Assembly (NCBI GenBank): GCA_900769475.1
Contig: CAAGGQ010000181.1
Span: 1-21,059, forward strand
DNA length: 21,059 nucleotides
Source of the DNA: Clostridia bacterium
GTDB taxonomy: Bacteria; Bacillota; Clostridia; Oscillospirales; CAG-272
Direction of reading: 5' to 3'
Made by a program: the position numbers and the translations under genes. Positions 1-6,971 of this stretch are shown here, piece after piece. Below the pieces are notes generated by a model, which had not been told where the DNA came from, did not search any database, and worked only from the letters and a program-made list of their open reading frames with translations. Within the stretch, counting starts at the first letter, position 1. Each line of letters begins with the position of its first letter.

Positions 1-9
1 AACAGTTGA

Positions 10-38
10 TTGACAAACGGGAAAAAATGTGGTAAACT
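10..38 (+). promoter_or_regulatory. SigA-type promoter of the leader ORF / HTH unit
   Basis: A perfect -35 TTGACA (10-15) is separated by exactly 17 bp from TAAACT (33-38). It lies about 70 bp ahead of a small ORF with a strong ribosome binding site. No other promoter is apparent before the HTH gene at 289, so this one probably serves both. Confidence 0.8.
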
Positions 39-110
39 ATGCATGTCGGCGGTTTTTGGGAAGTACAACCAAGGACTCAAGATAATTTTTTACGAAAGGA
101 GGCGGTCTGA

Positions 111-173
111 ATGTCTATGAAAAACAAGAACGGATATTTTTACTTCGCCTCAAAGGTGCTGTTTGCTCGCTAA
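111..173 (+). CDS. 20-residue leader peptide (probable attenuation leader)
   Basis: This is a very short ORF with an excellent ribosome binding site, AAAGGAGG at 95-102, 8 nt before ATG. The peptide is MSMKNKNGYFYFASKVLFAR. It is basic, with a central aromatic run GYFYF and a C-terminal KVLFAR. Its stop codon lies in the loop of a small hairpin (TGCTCG 164-169 pairing CGAGCA 176-181), and a strong terminator follows 50 nt later. Stop within a hairpin, then a terminator, then a gene without its own promoter is the arrangement of leader peptides whose translation controls readthrough, as seen upstream of several ribosome-targeting antibiotic resistance genes. I do not recognise the peptide as a named leader. 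It carries no run of a single amino acid's codons, so an amino-acid attenuator is less likely than ribosome stalling. It could also be a translated ORF without regulatory role, but the start signal is too good for chance. Confidence 0.6.
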   Translation: MSMKNKNGYFYFASKVLFAR

Positions 174-181
174 CACGAGCA
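164..181 (+). promoter_or_regulatory. Hairpin across the leader stop codon
   Basis: TGCTCG (164-169) and CGAGCA (176-181) can form a 6-bp stem with a 6-nt loop that contains the leader stop codon TAA (171-173). A ribosome on the last leader codons would prevent it folding. I could not identify a convincing alternative pairing with the downstream terminator arm, so an anti-terminator role is inferred only. Confidence 0.4.
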
Positions 182-221
182 GGTTCCGTTGGTGACAAGT
201 AAAAAATCCCCGTGTTTTTCG

Positions 222-261
222 GGCGTATCCGTAGAAAAGACCCTATGGATACGCCTTTTTT
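222..261 (+). terminator. Intrinsic terminator between leader ORF and HTH gene (attenuator)
   Basis: A 13-bp stem (222-234 with 243-255, one G-U pair) with an 8-nt loop is followed by six T. It stands only 27 nt before the TTG start of the HTH gene and no promoter lies between them. Expression of that gene should therefore depend on readthrough. Confidence 0.75.
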
Positions 262-288
262 AACGAAAAAAGCAAGGAGATTTATATT

Positions 289-513
289 TTGTTAGACATG
301 GAAACCTTTGGCCGCAGAATTGCTTACCTGCGGCGATGTTCGGAATTAAAGCAAAGCGAAATTGCCAAGGTCTGCAACGTGACGGTTCAAGCGGTTTCAA
401 AATGGGAACGGGGGCTATCCTGCCCCGATATTCTTATGCTGGATCGCCTCGCCGCGGCGTTGGGGGTGCAGATCCAGGATCTCTTTTGCGATGATTCCAA
501 TGAAGCAATGTAA
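289..513 (+). CDS. XRE/Cro-CI family HTH transcriptional regulator, 74 aa
   Basis: This small DNA-binding protein consists almost entirely of one Cro/CI-type helix-turn-helix. The HTH spans about residues 20-43 and includes QSEIAKVCNVTVQAVSKWERG; the motif from VSKWERG to LDRLAAALGV is typical of HTH_3. There is no ligand-binding or protease domain, so it is a stand-alone repressor or activator of unknown target. The start is TTG at 289, chosen because AAGGAG (274-279) lies 9 nt upstream; the in-frame ATG at 298 would be 18 nt away. It is preceded by a leader ORF and terminator and followed by its own terminator, so it is a monocistronic unit probably controlled by attenuation. Its target cannot be inferred from the window; autoregulation is possible. 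Confidence 0.85.
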   Translation: MLDMETFGRRIAYLRRCSELKQSEIAKVCNVTVQAVSKWERGLSCPDILMLDRLAAALGVQIQDLFCDDSNEAM

Positions 514-517
514 GAAA

Positions 518-559
518 AAAGGAGAGGACTTCGCACCGAGGTTTTCTCCTTTCTTTTTT
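518..559 (+). terminator. Intrinsic terminator after the HTH gene
   Basis: AAAGGAGAGGAC (518-529) pairs with GTTTTCTCCTTT (541-552) to form a 12-bp stem with two G-U pairs. A T-rich tract follows at 554-559. It separates the HTH gene from the next promoter. Confidence 0.75.
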
Positions 560-573
560 AAGAGAGGTGAATA

Positions 574-602
574 TTGACAAAACCCCTCTTTTATGCTATA
601 CT
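574..602 (+). promoter_or_regulatory. SigA-type promoter of the CrtO-like gene
   Basis: TTGACA (574-579), a 17-bp spacer and TATACT (597-602) lie about 40 nt before the ATG at 643. Transcription would start about 35 nt upstream of the start codon. Confidence 0.8.
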
Positions 603-642
603 GAAAACATCGAAAATTCCACGTTAAAGGACAAAATAAAAT

Positions 643-1251
643 ATGTTTTACTTCATAACCATTACATCTGCCACGGTCCTCATCGCGCTTTTTAATTTCC
701 TTCTGGAGGGCGTGTACCGTTTTTCGGCCTACGGAGACCAGCTATTCTTTACAGCGTTGGGGGTGGTCGCGGTCATTGCCGTAGACGGAATCCTGGCCTT
801 TGTGATCCGACGCATGCCAGAAAAATGGTTCCTCCCCGAGGCGCGGTTATTTGCGGTGGGAACGCGGGAGCGGAATTTTTACCGCCGAATCAAGCTCCAC
901 GTTTGGAAAAAGCATGTTCCCGAATGGGGATGCTTCACCGGCTTTCATAAGGACAAGATCCAATCCCCCAACGACAGCGCCTACCTTGGGCGCTTCCTGC
1001 TGGAATCCAATTACGGCGTGGCGGGACACGTGGGCGGCGCACTTTTCGGCTTTGTCATTCTTCTTCTTCCCTTTCTGGCCCCCGTCACCGCCGCCCTGCC
1101 CATTGCCGTGATCAATCTGATCCTCAGCTGGCTGCCGGTCATGGTCCTCCGAGCAAACACCACGCCCCTGCGCAAGCTCTACCGCCGGAACCTGGAGCGA
1201 GAGGCTCGCCAAGCCTCTGCCTGTGAGGCCCCCAGCGAAATTCATTCTTAA
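643..1251 (+). CDS. CrtO-like integral membrane protein (glycosyl-diaponeurosporenoate acyltransferase family)
   Basis: This 202-aa protein has about four predicted membrane segments (roughly residues 4-22, 36-56, 133-150, 152-170). A conserved-looking cytosolic loop lies between the second and third: FYRRIKLHVWKKHVPEWG at 79-96, then a GFHKDKI stretch and ESNYGVAGHVGG before segment three. The Y-R-R-x-x-x-x-x-W-K..P pattern resembles the staphyloxanthin acyltransferase CrtO family, whose many homologues in non-pigmented Firmicutes have unknown roles. No carotenoid genes are nearby, so staphyloxanthin synthesis is not implied; acylation of a glycolipid or other envelope molecule is a guess. 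The ribosome binding site is weak (AAAGG about 11 nt upstream). The gene stands alone between its promoter and a bidirectional terminator. Confidence 0.6.
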   Translation: MFYFITITSATVLIALFNFLLEGVYRFSAYGDQLFFTALGVVAVIAVDGILAFVIRRMPEKWFLPEARLFAVGTRERNFYRRIKLHVWKKHVPEWGCFTGFHKDKIQSPNDSAYLGRFLLESNYGVAGHVGGALFGFVILLLPFLAPVTAALPIAVINLILSWLPVMVLRANTTPLRKLYRRNLEREARQASACEAPSEIHS

Positions 1252-1270
1252 TTCCTTCATAACGATAGTA

Positions 1271-1314
1271 AAAAACACGGAGAAAACCTTTCGGTCTTCC
1301 CCGTGCTTTTTATT
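1271..1314. terminator. Bidirectional terminator between CrtO-like gene and hydrogenase operon
   Basis: An imperfect inverted repeat (1274-1288 with 1293-1307, including CACGG/CCGTG and ACC/GGT) has a TTTC loop. It is flanked by A-rich sequence on the left and TTTTTATTT on the right, so each strand has a U tract. It can end the plus-strand gene and the minus-strand hydrogenase operon. Confidence 0.75.
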
Positions 1315-1323
1315 TATGGAACA

Positions 1324-3087
1324 TTACTTGTTGTACAGGCCACGCTTTACGTAGGTGGTGTGCAGGATCTCGTGTGCCTTGTGGCTGTTGGGCTCACCAA
1401 AGAACTCATCGTACAGCTTCTGAACGGCCAGGTTATCCTGGGACTTACGCAGAGTGTCGTTGGCATCGTCGTTGTACAGAACAGCTGCACGAACTGCGCG
1501 CAGATCCATGTTCATACGAACGCTTGCGGGCTGAATGGGCTGACCGCCGCCGTTTACACAGCCGCCGGGGCATCCCATGATCTCGATGAACTGAACGTCC
1601 AGCTCGCCTGCCTTTACCATGTTGAGCAGCTTCTTTGCCATTCCGGTGCTGGAAGCAACGGCAACGTTGACCGTCAGATCGCCCAGCTTGTAGGAAGCGG
1701 TCTTGATACCCTCAACGCCACGAACCTCGTTGAAGTCCACCTTCTCCAGCTTCTTGCCCAGAATTGCTTCTGCGGCATAGCGGAGAGCAGCCTCCATAAC
1801 GCCACCGGTAGCACCAAAGATCGCGCCGGCACCCGAGCCAATGCCGAAGGGCTCGTCAAACTTCGCATCCTCAAGAGCGCGGAAGTTGATGCCTGCCTTG
1901 TGGATCATTCTGCCAACCTCACGGGTGGTGATAGCGTAGTCCACGTCGGGAACGCCGGCAGCAGCCTGATCGGGACGGCCTACCTCAAACTTCTTTGCGG
2001 TACAAGGAATGGCGGAAACCATAACGATGTCCTTGGGATCCCAGCCCATCTTCTGTGCGTAGTAGGTCTTAACTACGGCACCGAACATCTGCTGAGGAGA
2101 CTTGCAGGTAGAAAGGTTCTCGGTGAATTCAGGGAAATAGTGCTCGCAGTACTTGATCCATCCGGGAGAGCAGGAGGTGATCATGGGCAGAGCGCCGCCG
2201 TTCTTCACTCTTCCAAGGAGCTCGTTAGCTTCCTCAACGATGGTGAGGTCTGCGGTGAGGTTCATATCGTAAACGCCGTCAAAGCCAAGAGCCTTGAGAG
2301 CGGCTACCATCTTGCCCTCGCAGTCGGTGCCGGGCTCGTAGCCAAAGCACTCGCCGATCTGTGCACGAACCGAAGGAGCGGTGCAGATCACGGTGTGCTT
2401 GGTGGGATCTGCCAGAGCAGCAAATACGTCATCGGTATCGTCTCTCTCGTACAGAGCGCCCACGGGGCAAGCAACGATACACTGGCCGCAGTTGATGCAG
2501 GAGGTATCAGCCAAATCCTGGCCGAAAGCGGAGCCAATATAGGTATCAAATCCACGGTTATTTGCGCCGATCACGCCGATCTCCTGGATCTTTGCGCAGG
2601 TTGCAACACAACGACGGCAAAGAACGCACTTGCTGTTATCTCGAATGATGGGAGACTTGGCGTCGATGCGGGATTCGGTCTTCTCACCAACAAAGGTGGA
2701 GGAGGTTACACCGTACTCGCGGCAGAGGGTCTGCAGCTCGCAGTTGGTGGAACGAACGCAGGAGAGGCAATCCTGGTTGTGGTTGGAGAGCAACAGCTCC
2801 AGATTCATCTTGCGGGATGCAGCGATCTTGGGAGTGTTGGTCTTGATCTCCATGCCCTCGGTGCAGGGGTATACGCAAGCAGTAACCATGCGCCAGGGTC
2901 CCAGAGCGGGACCTCTCATTTCAGCAACCTCTACCAGGCAGAGACGGCATGCGCCGATCTCGTTGATATCTTTCAGGTAGCAGAGCGTAGGAATATCAAT
3001 GTGCGCTGCTTTTGCGGCTTCCAGAACCGTGGAACCCTTGGCAACAGAATACTCATTGCCGTTAATTTTTACTTTAATCATATCCAT
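1324..3087 (-). CDS. hydA: NAD(P)-linked [FeFe]-hydrogenase catalytic subunit HydA/HndD
   Basis: This is the catalytic subunit of a multimeric group A [FeFe]-hydrogenase, reducing protons to H2 in the cytoplasm. Domains of the 587-aa protein run as follows. A plant-type [2Fe-2S] domain has Cys 36, 47, 50, 71 and/or 75. A His-ligated [4Fe-4S] site contains HNQDCLSCVRSTNC (about 103-116). A two-cluster ferredoxin domain has Cys 154-164 and 197-207. The H-cluster domain carries L1 TSCSPGW (304-310), L2 PCTAKKFE (361-368) and L3 EIMGCPGGCVNGGGQP (502-517). The length and order match HydA of Thermotoga-type HydABC and Desulfovibrio HndD. I chose the ATG at 3087 because AAAGGGG lies 11 nt upstream; a longer reading frame starting at 3153 would overlap hydB by 47 bp. 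It is the last gene of the operon, 19 nt after hydB. The HydE/F/G maturases are not in the window. Confidence 0.95.
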   Translation of the reverse strand: MDMIKVKINGNEYSVAKGSTVLEAAKAAHIDIPTLCYLKDINEIGACRLCLVEVAEMRGPALGPWRMVTACVYPCTEGMEIKTNTPKIAASRKMNLELLLSNHNQDCLSCVRSTNCELQTLCREYGVTSSTFVGEKTESRIDAKSPIIRDNSKCVLCRRCVATCAKIQEIGVIGANNRGFDTYIGSAFGQDLADTSCINCGQCIVACPVGALYERDDTDDVFAALADPTKHTVICTAPSVRAQIGECFGYEPGTDCEGKMVAALKALGFDGVYDMNLTADLTIVEEANELLGRVKNGGALPMITSCSPGWIKYCEHYFPEFTENLSTCKSPQQMFGAVVKTYYAQKMGWDPKDIVMVSAIPCTAKKFEVGRPDQAAAGVPDVDYAITTREVGRMIHKAGINFRALEDAKFDEPFGIGSGAGAIFGATGGVMEAALRYAAEAILGKKLEKVDFNEVRGVEGIKTASYKLGDLTVNVAVASSTGMAKKLLNMVKAGELDVQFIEIMGCPGGCVNGGGQPIQPASVRMNMDLRAVRAAVLYNDDANDTLRKSQDNLAVQKLYDEFFGEPNSHKAHEILHTTYVKRGLYNK

Positions 3088-3106
3088 TGTCCACAATTCC
3101 CCTTTC

Positions 3107-4933
3107 TTATTGTTTCGAAATAGCTTTGAACTTACAGGTAGGTACGCAAGCACCGCACTTCACGCACTTCGCGCTATCGATCTTGAAGGAAGCCAGCTTG
3201 TGACCGGGAGCCACATAGTCGGTTCTTACGATCGCAGATGCGGGACACTGCTTAGCGCACATGCCACAACCGATACACTTGTCGGCATCGATCACGAACT
3301 GTACCAGCTTCTTGCACACTCCTGCGGGACACTTCTTGTCCACAATGTGTGCAATGTATTCATCTCTGAAGTAATGCAGAGTGGAAAGAACAGGGTTAGG
3401 AGCGGTCTGACCCAAGCCGCAAAGAGATGCGGACTTGATGTAGTTAGAAAGCTCTTCCAGTCTGTCAAGGTCCTCCAGCTCGCCGTTGCCCGAAATAATC
3501 TTGTCGAGCAGCTCCAGCAGTCTCTTGGTACCAACACGGCAAGGAGTACACTTACCGCAAGACTCGTCCACGGTGAATTCCAGGAAGAAGCGAGCGATAT
3601 CAACCATACAGTTGTCTTCGTCCATAACGATCAATCCGCCCGAACCCATCATAGAGCCGATCTCCAACAGGTTGTCGTAATCAATGGGAGTGTCGATGAG
3701 GTGTGCGGGAATGCATCCGCCGGAAGGTCCACCGGTCTGAGCGGCCTTGAACTTCTTGCCACCGGGAATACCGCCACCGATCTCCTCGATAATGGTGCGC
3801 AGGGTGGTACCCATGGGAACCTCAACCAGACCCGTGTTCTTAATCTTACCGCCAAGTGCGAATACCTTGGTACCCTTGGACTTCTCGGTACCCATGGAGC
3901 GGAACCAATCTACACCCTTGAGGATAATCTGAGGAATGTTTGCGTAGGTCTCAACGTTGTTGAGAACGGTGGGTTGTCCAAACAGACCCTTTACTGCAGG
4001 GAAAGGAGGACGGGGACGGGGCTCACCGCGGTTACCCTCGATAGAGGTCATCAGAGCGGTCTCCTCGCCGCATACGAACGCGCCGGCACCCAGACGGATA
4101 CCCAGATCGAAATCGAAGCCGGTTCCGAAGATATCCTTACCCAACAGGCCGTATTCCTTTGCCTGATCGATGGCGATCTGCAAACGGTTTACAGCGATGG
4201 GATACTCTGCACGAACGTAAACGTAACCCTGGTTAGCACCGATGGCGTAGCCGGCAATGGCCATAGCCTCGATGAGGGCGTGGGGGTCACCTTCCAGAAT
4301 GGAACGGTCCATGAACGCGCCGGGGTCACCCTCGTCGGCGTTACAGCAGACGTACTTCTGAACCTGACCACGGTTGCTGGAAGCGAACTTCCACTTCATA
4401 CCCGTGGGGAATCCTGCACCACCACGTCCGCGGAGGCCGGAATCCAGAATGGTCTGAATGACTTCGTCGGGAGTCATCTCGGTCAGGACCTTACCCAGAG
4501 CGGCATAGCCGTCCAGAGCGATGTATTCTTCAATGTTCTCGGGGTTGATCACGCCGCAGTTACGGAGAGCAACGCGGAGCTGAGATCTGTAGAACGCGGT
4601 ATCGTTCAGGGATGCGTGAGCGGCATCGGTGTCGATCTCCTGATCGCCGGTGTCATTGTAAACCAATCTCTCAACTACACGACCCTTGAGCAAATGCTCG
4701 GAAACGATCTCGGAAACGTCCTCTTCGGTTACGTTGCTATAGAAGGTACCGTCGGGGTAAACGATAACCACGGGACCGAGAGCGCAAAGACCGAAGCAAC
4801 CGGTCTGAACGACCTTGATCTCTTCTTCAAGACCGTTCTTTTTAATTTCAGACTCAAAAGCGGCCTGAATCTTGGGGCTTCCGGAAGAAGTACAGCCCGT
4901 ACCGCCACAACATAATACATGAGCACGAATCAT
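3107..4933 (-). CDS. hydB: Hydrogenase NAD(P)H-binding flavoprotein subunit HydB/HndC (NuoF-like)
   Basis: This 608-aa subunit binds FMN and NAD(P)H and, in the characterised bifurcating enzymes, is where electrons from NADH and ferredoxin meet. An N-terminal thioredoxin-like [2Fe-2S] domain has Cys 9, 14, 46 and 50. The NuoF core has GLRGRGGAGFPTG (166-178), the GDPGAFMDRS segment near 202 and GAGAFVCGEETALM (282-295). An SLBB-type region follows, then the NuoF [4Fe-4S] site SCGKCTPC (458-465) with C505. The C-terminal two-cluster ferredoxin has CIGCGMCAKQC (553-563) and CVKCGACVPTC (590-600). This order is that of HydB rather than NuoF of complex I, which lacks both added ends. GGAGG sits 8 nt before the ATG. 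The gene lies 14 nt after hndB and 19 nt before hydA. Confidence 0.95.
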   Translation of the reverse strand: MIRAHVLCCGGTGCTSSGSPKIQAAFESEIKKNGLEEEIKVVQTGCFGLCALGPVVIVYPDGTFYSNVTEEDVSEIVSEHLLKGRVVERLVYNDTGDQEIDTDAAHASLNDTAFYRSQLRVALRNCGVINPENIEEYIALDGYAALGKVLTEMTPDEVIQTILDSGLRGRGGAGFPTGMKWKFASSNRGQVQKYVCCNADEGDPGAFMDRSILEGDPHALIEAMAIAGYAIGANQGYVYVRAEYPIAVNRLQIAIDQAKEYGLLGKDIFGTGFDFDLGIRLGAGAFVCGEETALMTSIEGNRGEPRPRPPFPAVKGLFGQPTVLNNVETYANIPQIILKGVDWFRSMGTEKSKGTKVFALGGKIKNTGLVEVPMGTTLRTIIEEIGGGIPGGKKFKAAQTGGPSGGCIPAHLIDTPIDYDNLLEIGSMMGSGGLIVMDEDNCMVDIARFFLEFTVDESCGKCTPCRVGTKRLLELLDKIISGNGELEDLDRLEELSNYIKSASLCGLGQTAPNPVLSTLHYFRDEYIAHIVDKKCPAGVCKKLVQFVIDADKCIGCGMCAKQCPASAIVRTDYVAPGHKLASFKIDSAKCVKCGACVPTCKFKAISKQ

Positions 4934-4947
4934 TTGTAATACCTCCG

Positions 4948-5319
4948 TTATGCGTTCTTAGCGGCAAAGGTGTACTCTGTAACAACCTTACCACCCTTAA
5001 TATGCTCTGCAAGCACCTTTTCTGCCTTCTCAGGGGTCATCTTTACGTAGGTGACCTTCTCCTTGCCGGGTTGGAAAATCTCAACCACAGGCTCGTACTG
5101 GCAAATACCGATACAACCGGTCTGGGATACGGTTACCTGATCGCCAAGACCCTCTCGACTTACGCCCTCAACGAATGCGTTGAGCACGGGACGAGCTCCT
5201 GCGGCAATTCCGCAGGTCGCCATGCCTACAACAATGCGGGTATCGCTCGTTCCTTCACGAAGAACGATCTTATCCTTCATTTTTTCTCTGATTGCTGCAA
5301 GCTCTGCCAATGATTTCAT
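4948..5319 (-). CDS. hndB: Thioredoxin-like [2Fe-2S] ferredoxin subunit HndB-like
   Basis: This 123-aa protein matches the small HndB-type subunit found in four-subunit NADP-reducing [FeFe]-hydrogenases. An N-terminal helix (MKSLAELAAIREKMKDK) precedes a thioredoxin-like ferredoxin fold with C36 (VGMATCGIAAGAR) and C69/C73 (SQTGCIGICQYEP). Where the usual [2Fe-2S] ferredoxin of this fold has a second cysteine five residues after the first, this protein has Ala41. Only three of four expected ligands are visible, so the cluster is either unusual or absent. The same fold occurs at the HydB N-terminus and in HydC. AAGGA lies about 9 nt before ATG. It is the first of the three structural genes downstream of the regulatory block. 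Confidence 0.88.
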   Translation of the reverse strand: MKSLAELAAIREKMKDKIVLREGTSDTRIVVGMATCGIAAGARPVLNAFVEGVSREGLGDQVTVSQTGCIGICQYEPVVEIFQPGKEKVTYVKMTPEKAEKVLAEHIKGGKVVTEYTFAAKNA

Positions 5320-5353
5320 AGTTTTTGTTCCTTTCTACTGTTATCATTTATTT

Positions 5354-5908
5354 TTATAATAAATTACCGTATTGCTCCTCGAGGTGCTCCGTGATCCAGT
5401 GCAAAACCTCGGGGACGTTCAAGGGGACCTCGTTCCCCAGAACCTGCCGCAGCTCCCGCGTATCCAAGTGCACCGAAGCGGCTTCCCTTTTGTGCTCGAA
5501 TACGAAGTCCATCTGCGGACTGCCCTGAATTAAGGTGGTGATCGTAGAAATGATATCACCCAAGGGCGTAAAATCAATGTGATCCTTATAAAAGACTGCC
5601 GTTACAACGGTACCGTGCCGATTCGGATCCTCCGACACGTGCCGGGACACAATATGGACCGATCCCCCGGTCTGCTCCGCCGCCATTTTCAGAAGCGGAA
5701 CTCCCAACCCCACCTTTCGGGTGGTTCGGGTGGTGTAAAACGGATCGATCACCCCGCGCAAAATGTCGGGCTTCATACCGCAACCGTTGTCCTCAATGGT
5801 TAAGGTAAGGGTATTTCCAACCTCTTCCAAGGAGATCCCCACCAGGCTTGCCCCGGCTTTTACGGAATTCTCGGCAATATCCAGAACATTCAATGATAAT
5901 TCTTTCAA
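5354..5908 (-). CDS. GHKL-family ATP-binding protein (histidine-kinase-type ATPase domain only)
   Basis: This 184-aa protein is built around a histidine-kinase-like ATPase fold. The N box is DIAEN (10-14), the G1 motif DNGCGM (40-45), the F region DPFYTT (55-60) and the G2 motif GLGVPLL (67-73). There is no dimerisation/phosphoacceptor helix with the usual histidine, no sensor domain and no membrane segment. It may therefore act on a separate partner protein or use ATP as a conformational switch. The C-terminal 80 residues are not recognised. The start is TTG at 5908, overlapping the PHP gene's stop codon (TTGA), with AGGGGG 6 nt upstream. It closes the regulatory block, followed by hndB 34 nt later. 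Related stand-alone ATPases accompany [FeFe]-hydrogenase genes in other Clostridia; their partner is unknown to me. Confidence 0.85.
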   Translation of the reverse strand: MKELSLNVLDIAENSVKAGASLVGISLEEVGNTLTLTIEDNGCGMKPDILRGVIDPFYTTRTTRKVGLGVPLLKMAAEQTGGSVHIVSRHVSEDPNRHGTVVTAVFYKDHIDFTPLGDIISTITTLIQGSPQMDFVFEHKREAASVHLDTRELRQVLGNEVPLNVPEVLHWITEHLEEQYGNLL

Positions 5909-6645
5909 ACCGTTCCCCCTCTCAATTGTTGGAATAACGCTTTTCTTACCATCGCGCTACTGTACGGCTCATCCTCCAACTCGAAATAATCCCGCTTATC
6001 CGGGATGTCCCAAAGATAATGCGCATCCGAGCCGGCAAGAAACCGTTTGTTACGCAACGCCGGAAAGTTCTCACGGAAGGCGCTCTGGCTGTCCAGATCG
6101 TGCAGCTCTGCCCAATCCACCGCCAGATCCTCCGGAAAGGTTCCCAAGATGGAAATGATCCCGTTAGCCTCTCGGTCGATGTGCGCCGGGAAGCAAACGC
6201 CGTTGTGTTCGGCCACCATCGCGGGCACCGAATCAATGGAGATCTGCGTTGCGTTGGTAAGTAAATTTTCTTCCATGCCAACCTGCTCGTCGTTCTCATT
6301 CATGAGTAACTGTTCCCCAAAAATATCCGGGCGGTTGCGAATGAAAATCCGCTGTGCGTCCACCGCATCGTTAAAACGCAACGCGTCCTCCAGATGCTCG
6401 AACAGGCACACCACATGGATATCCTCGGCGGTGGTCAGCTCCATTCCCGCCACGGGAATGATCCCGTTCTTTTTTGCCGCCGCAAAGAAGGCCGGACAAT
6501 TCCTTGCAGAATTATGATCGGTCAGCGCCAGGATATTGAGGCCCGCCAACGCCGCCATACCGGCGATGTTATTGGGAGTCATATCGTTGTCGGCGCAGGG
6601 CGACAAACAGGAATGTATGTGAAAATCATAATAATAGCGGTTCAT
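5905..6645 (-). CDS. PHP-domain metal-dependent phosphoesterase
   Basis: This 246-aa protein has the metal-binding motifs of the PHP superfamily: DFHIHSCLSPC (7-17), LTDHNS (41-46), AGMELTT (66-72), then FPAHIDRE and LAGSDAHYL. These provide the His/Asp set for a di- or tri-metal phosphoesterase. It is a cytoplasmic stand-alone PHP protein with no polymerase or HisK extension. Substrate is unknown; small nucleotides or phosphoproteins are possible. The ATG at 6645 overlaps the preceding DRTGG gene by four bases (ATGA). A longer frame upstream would overlap that gene entirely and begins with low-complexity Arg/Gly sequence, so it is rejected. Position between a DRTGG protein and a GHKL ATPase suggests it may remove a phosphoryl group or hydrolyse a signal in the hydrogenase regulatory block (inference). 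Confidence 0.88.
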   Translation of the reverse strand: MNRYYYDFHIHSCLSPCADNDMTPNNIAGMAALAGLNILALTDHNSARNCPAFFAAAKKNGIIPVAGMELTTAEDIHVVCLFEHLEDALRFNDAVDAQRIFIRNRPDIFGEQLLMNENDEQVGMEENLLTNATQISIDSVPAMVAEHNGVCFPAHIDREANGIISILGTFPEDLAVDWAELHDLDSQSAFRENFPALRNKRFLAGSDAHYLWDIPDKRDYFELEDEPYSSAMVRKALFQQLRGGTV

Positions 6646-6971
6646 TTTAAAAGGTTCGCTACTGCAGCGGCTAGCTGATACGACGTTTGCAAAGAGGAAT
6701 ACACGTTGATTCCCTTTTGCTCCGCAGTCTTGCGAACGTCCTCCTCCAGAGTCACGCCCTCTGCCAAGATTACGCAGGCAACGTCGGCCAACGAGGCCAC
6801 CGCTACAATATTGATGTTTGACATAATGGTGATCCAGGCGCATCCGCTCTCGGCGCGTCCCATCACCCAGCTCAACAGGTCTCCAACGTAACCGCCAAAG
6901 ACCTCGCGCTCGCCCTCCGGTACCGCCAGGGGGGTCAGAGATAAGCGCGTTGCCATTTCACAAACCGTCAT
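6642..6971 (-). CDS. DRTGG-domain protein (second copy)
   Basis: This 109-aa protein consists of one DRTGG domain. Recognisable segments are FGGYVGDLLSWVMGRAESG (25-43), WITIMSNINIVAVASLADVACVILAEG and a C-terminal GINVYSS stretch. DRTGG domains occur with CBS domains and phosphotransacetylase-like proteins and are thought to be regulatory or ligand-binding; no catalytic residues are evident. The ATG at 6971 overlaps the stop of the HydS-like gene by ATGA, and its own stop overlaps the PHP start by ATGA, so the three are translationally coupled. It is clearly related to, but diverged from, the DRTGG protein at 8713-9069. Confidence 0.82.
   Translation of the reverse strand: MTVCEMATRLSLTPLAVPEGEREVFGGYVGDLLSWVMGRAESGCAWITIMSNINIVAVASLADVACVILAEGVTLEEDVRKTAEQKGINVYSSLQTSYQLAAAVANLLK

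Noticed and set aside
1303..3123. A 606-codon plus-strand open frame antisense to hydA
   Set aside because: It mirrors the codon periodicity of hydA, matches no family, has no ribosome binding site, and the minus-strand protein has every hydrogenase motif.
2999..4915. A 638-codon plus-strand open frame antisense to hydB
   Set aside because: It is longer than hydB itself but is a shadow; the encoded sequence is low in structure and unrecognisable, while the opposite strand encodes complete HydB.
6646..6843. A longer start for the PHP protein
   Set aside because: The extra 66 residues are Arg/Gly/Cys-rich, overlap the DRTGG gene in another frame, and the ATGA overlap at 6642-6645 is a typical coupled start.
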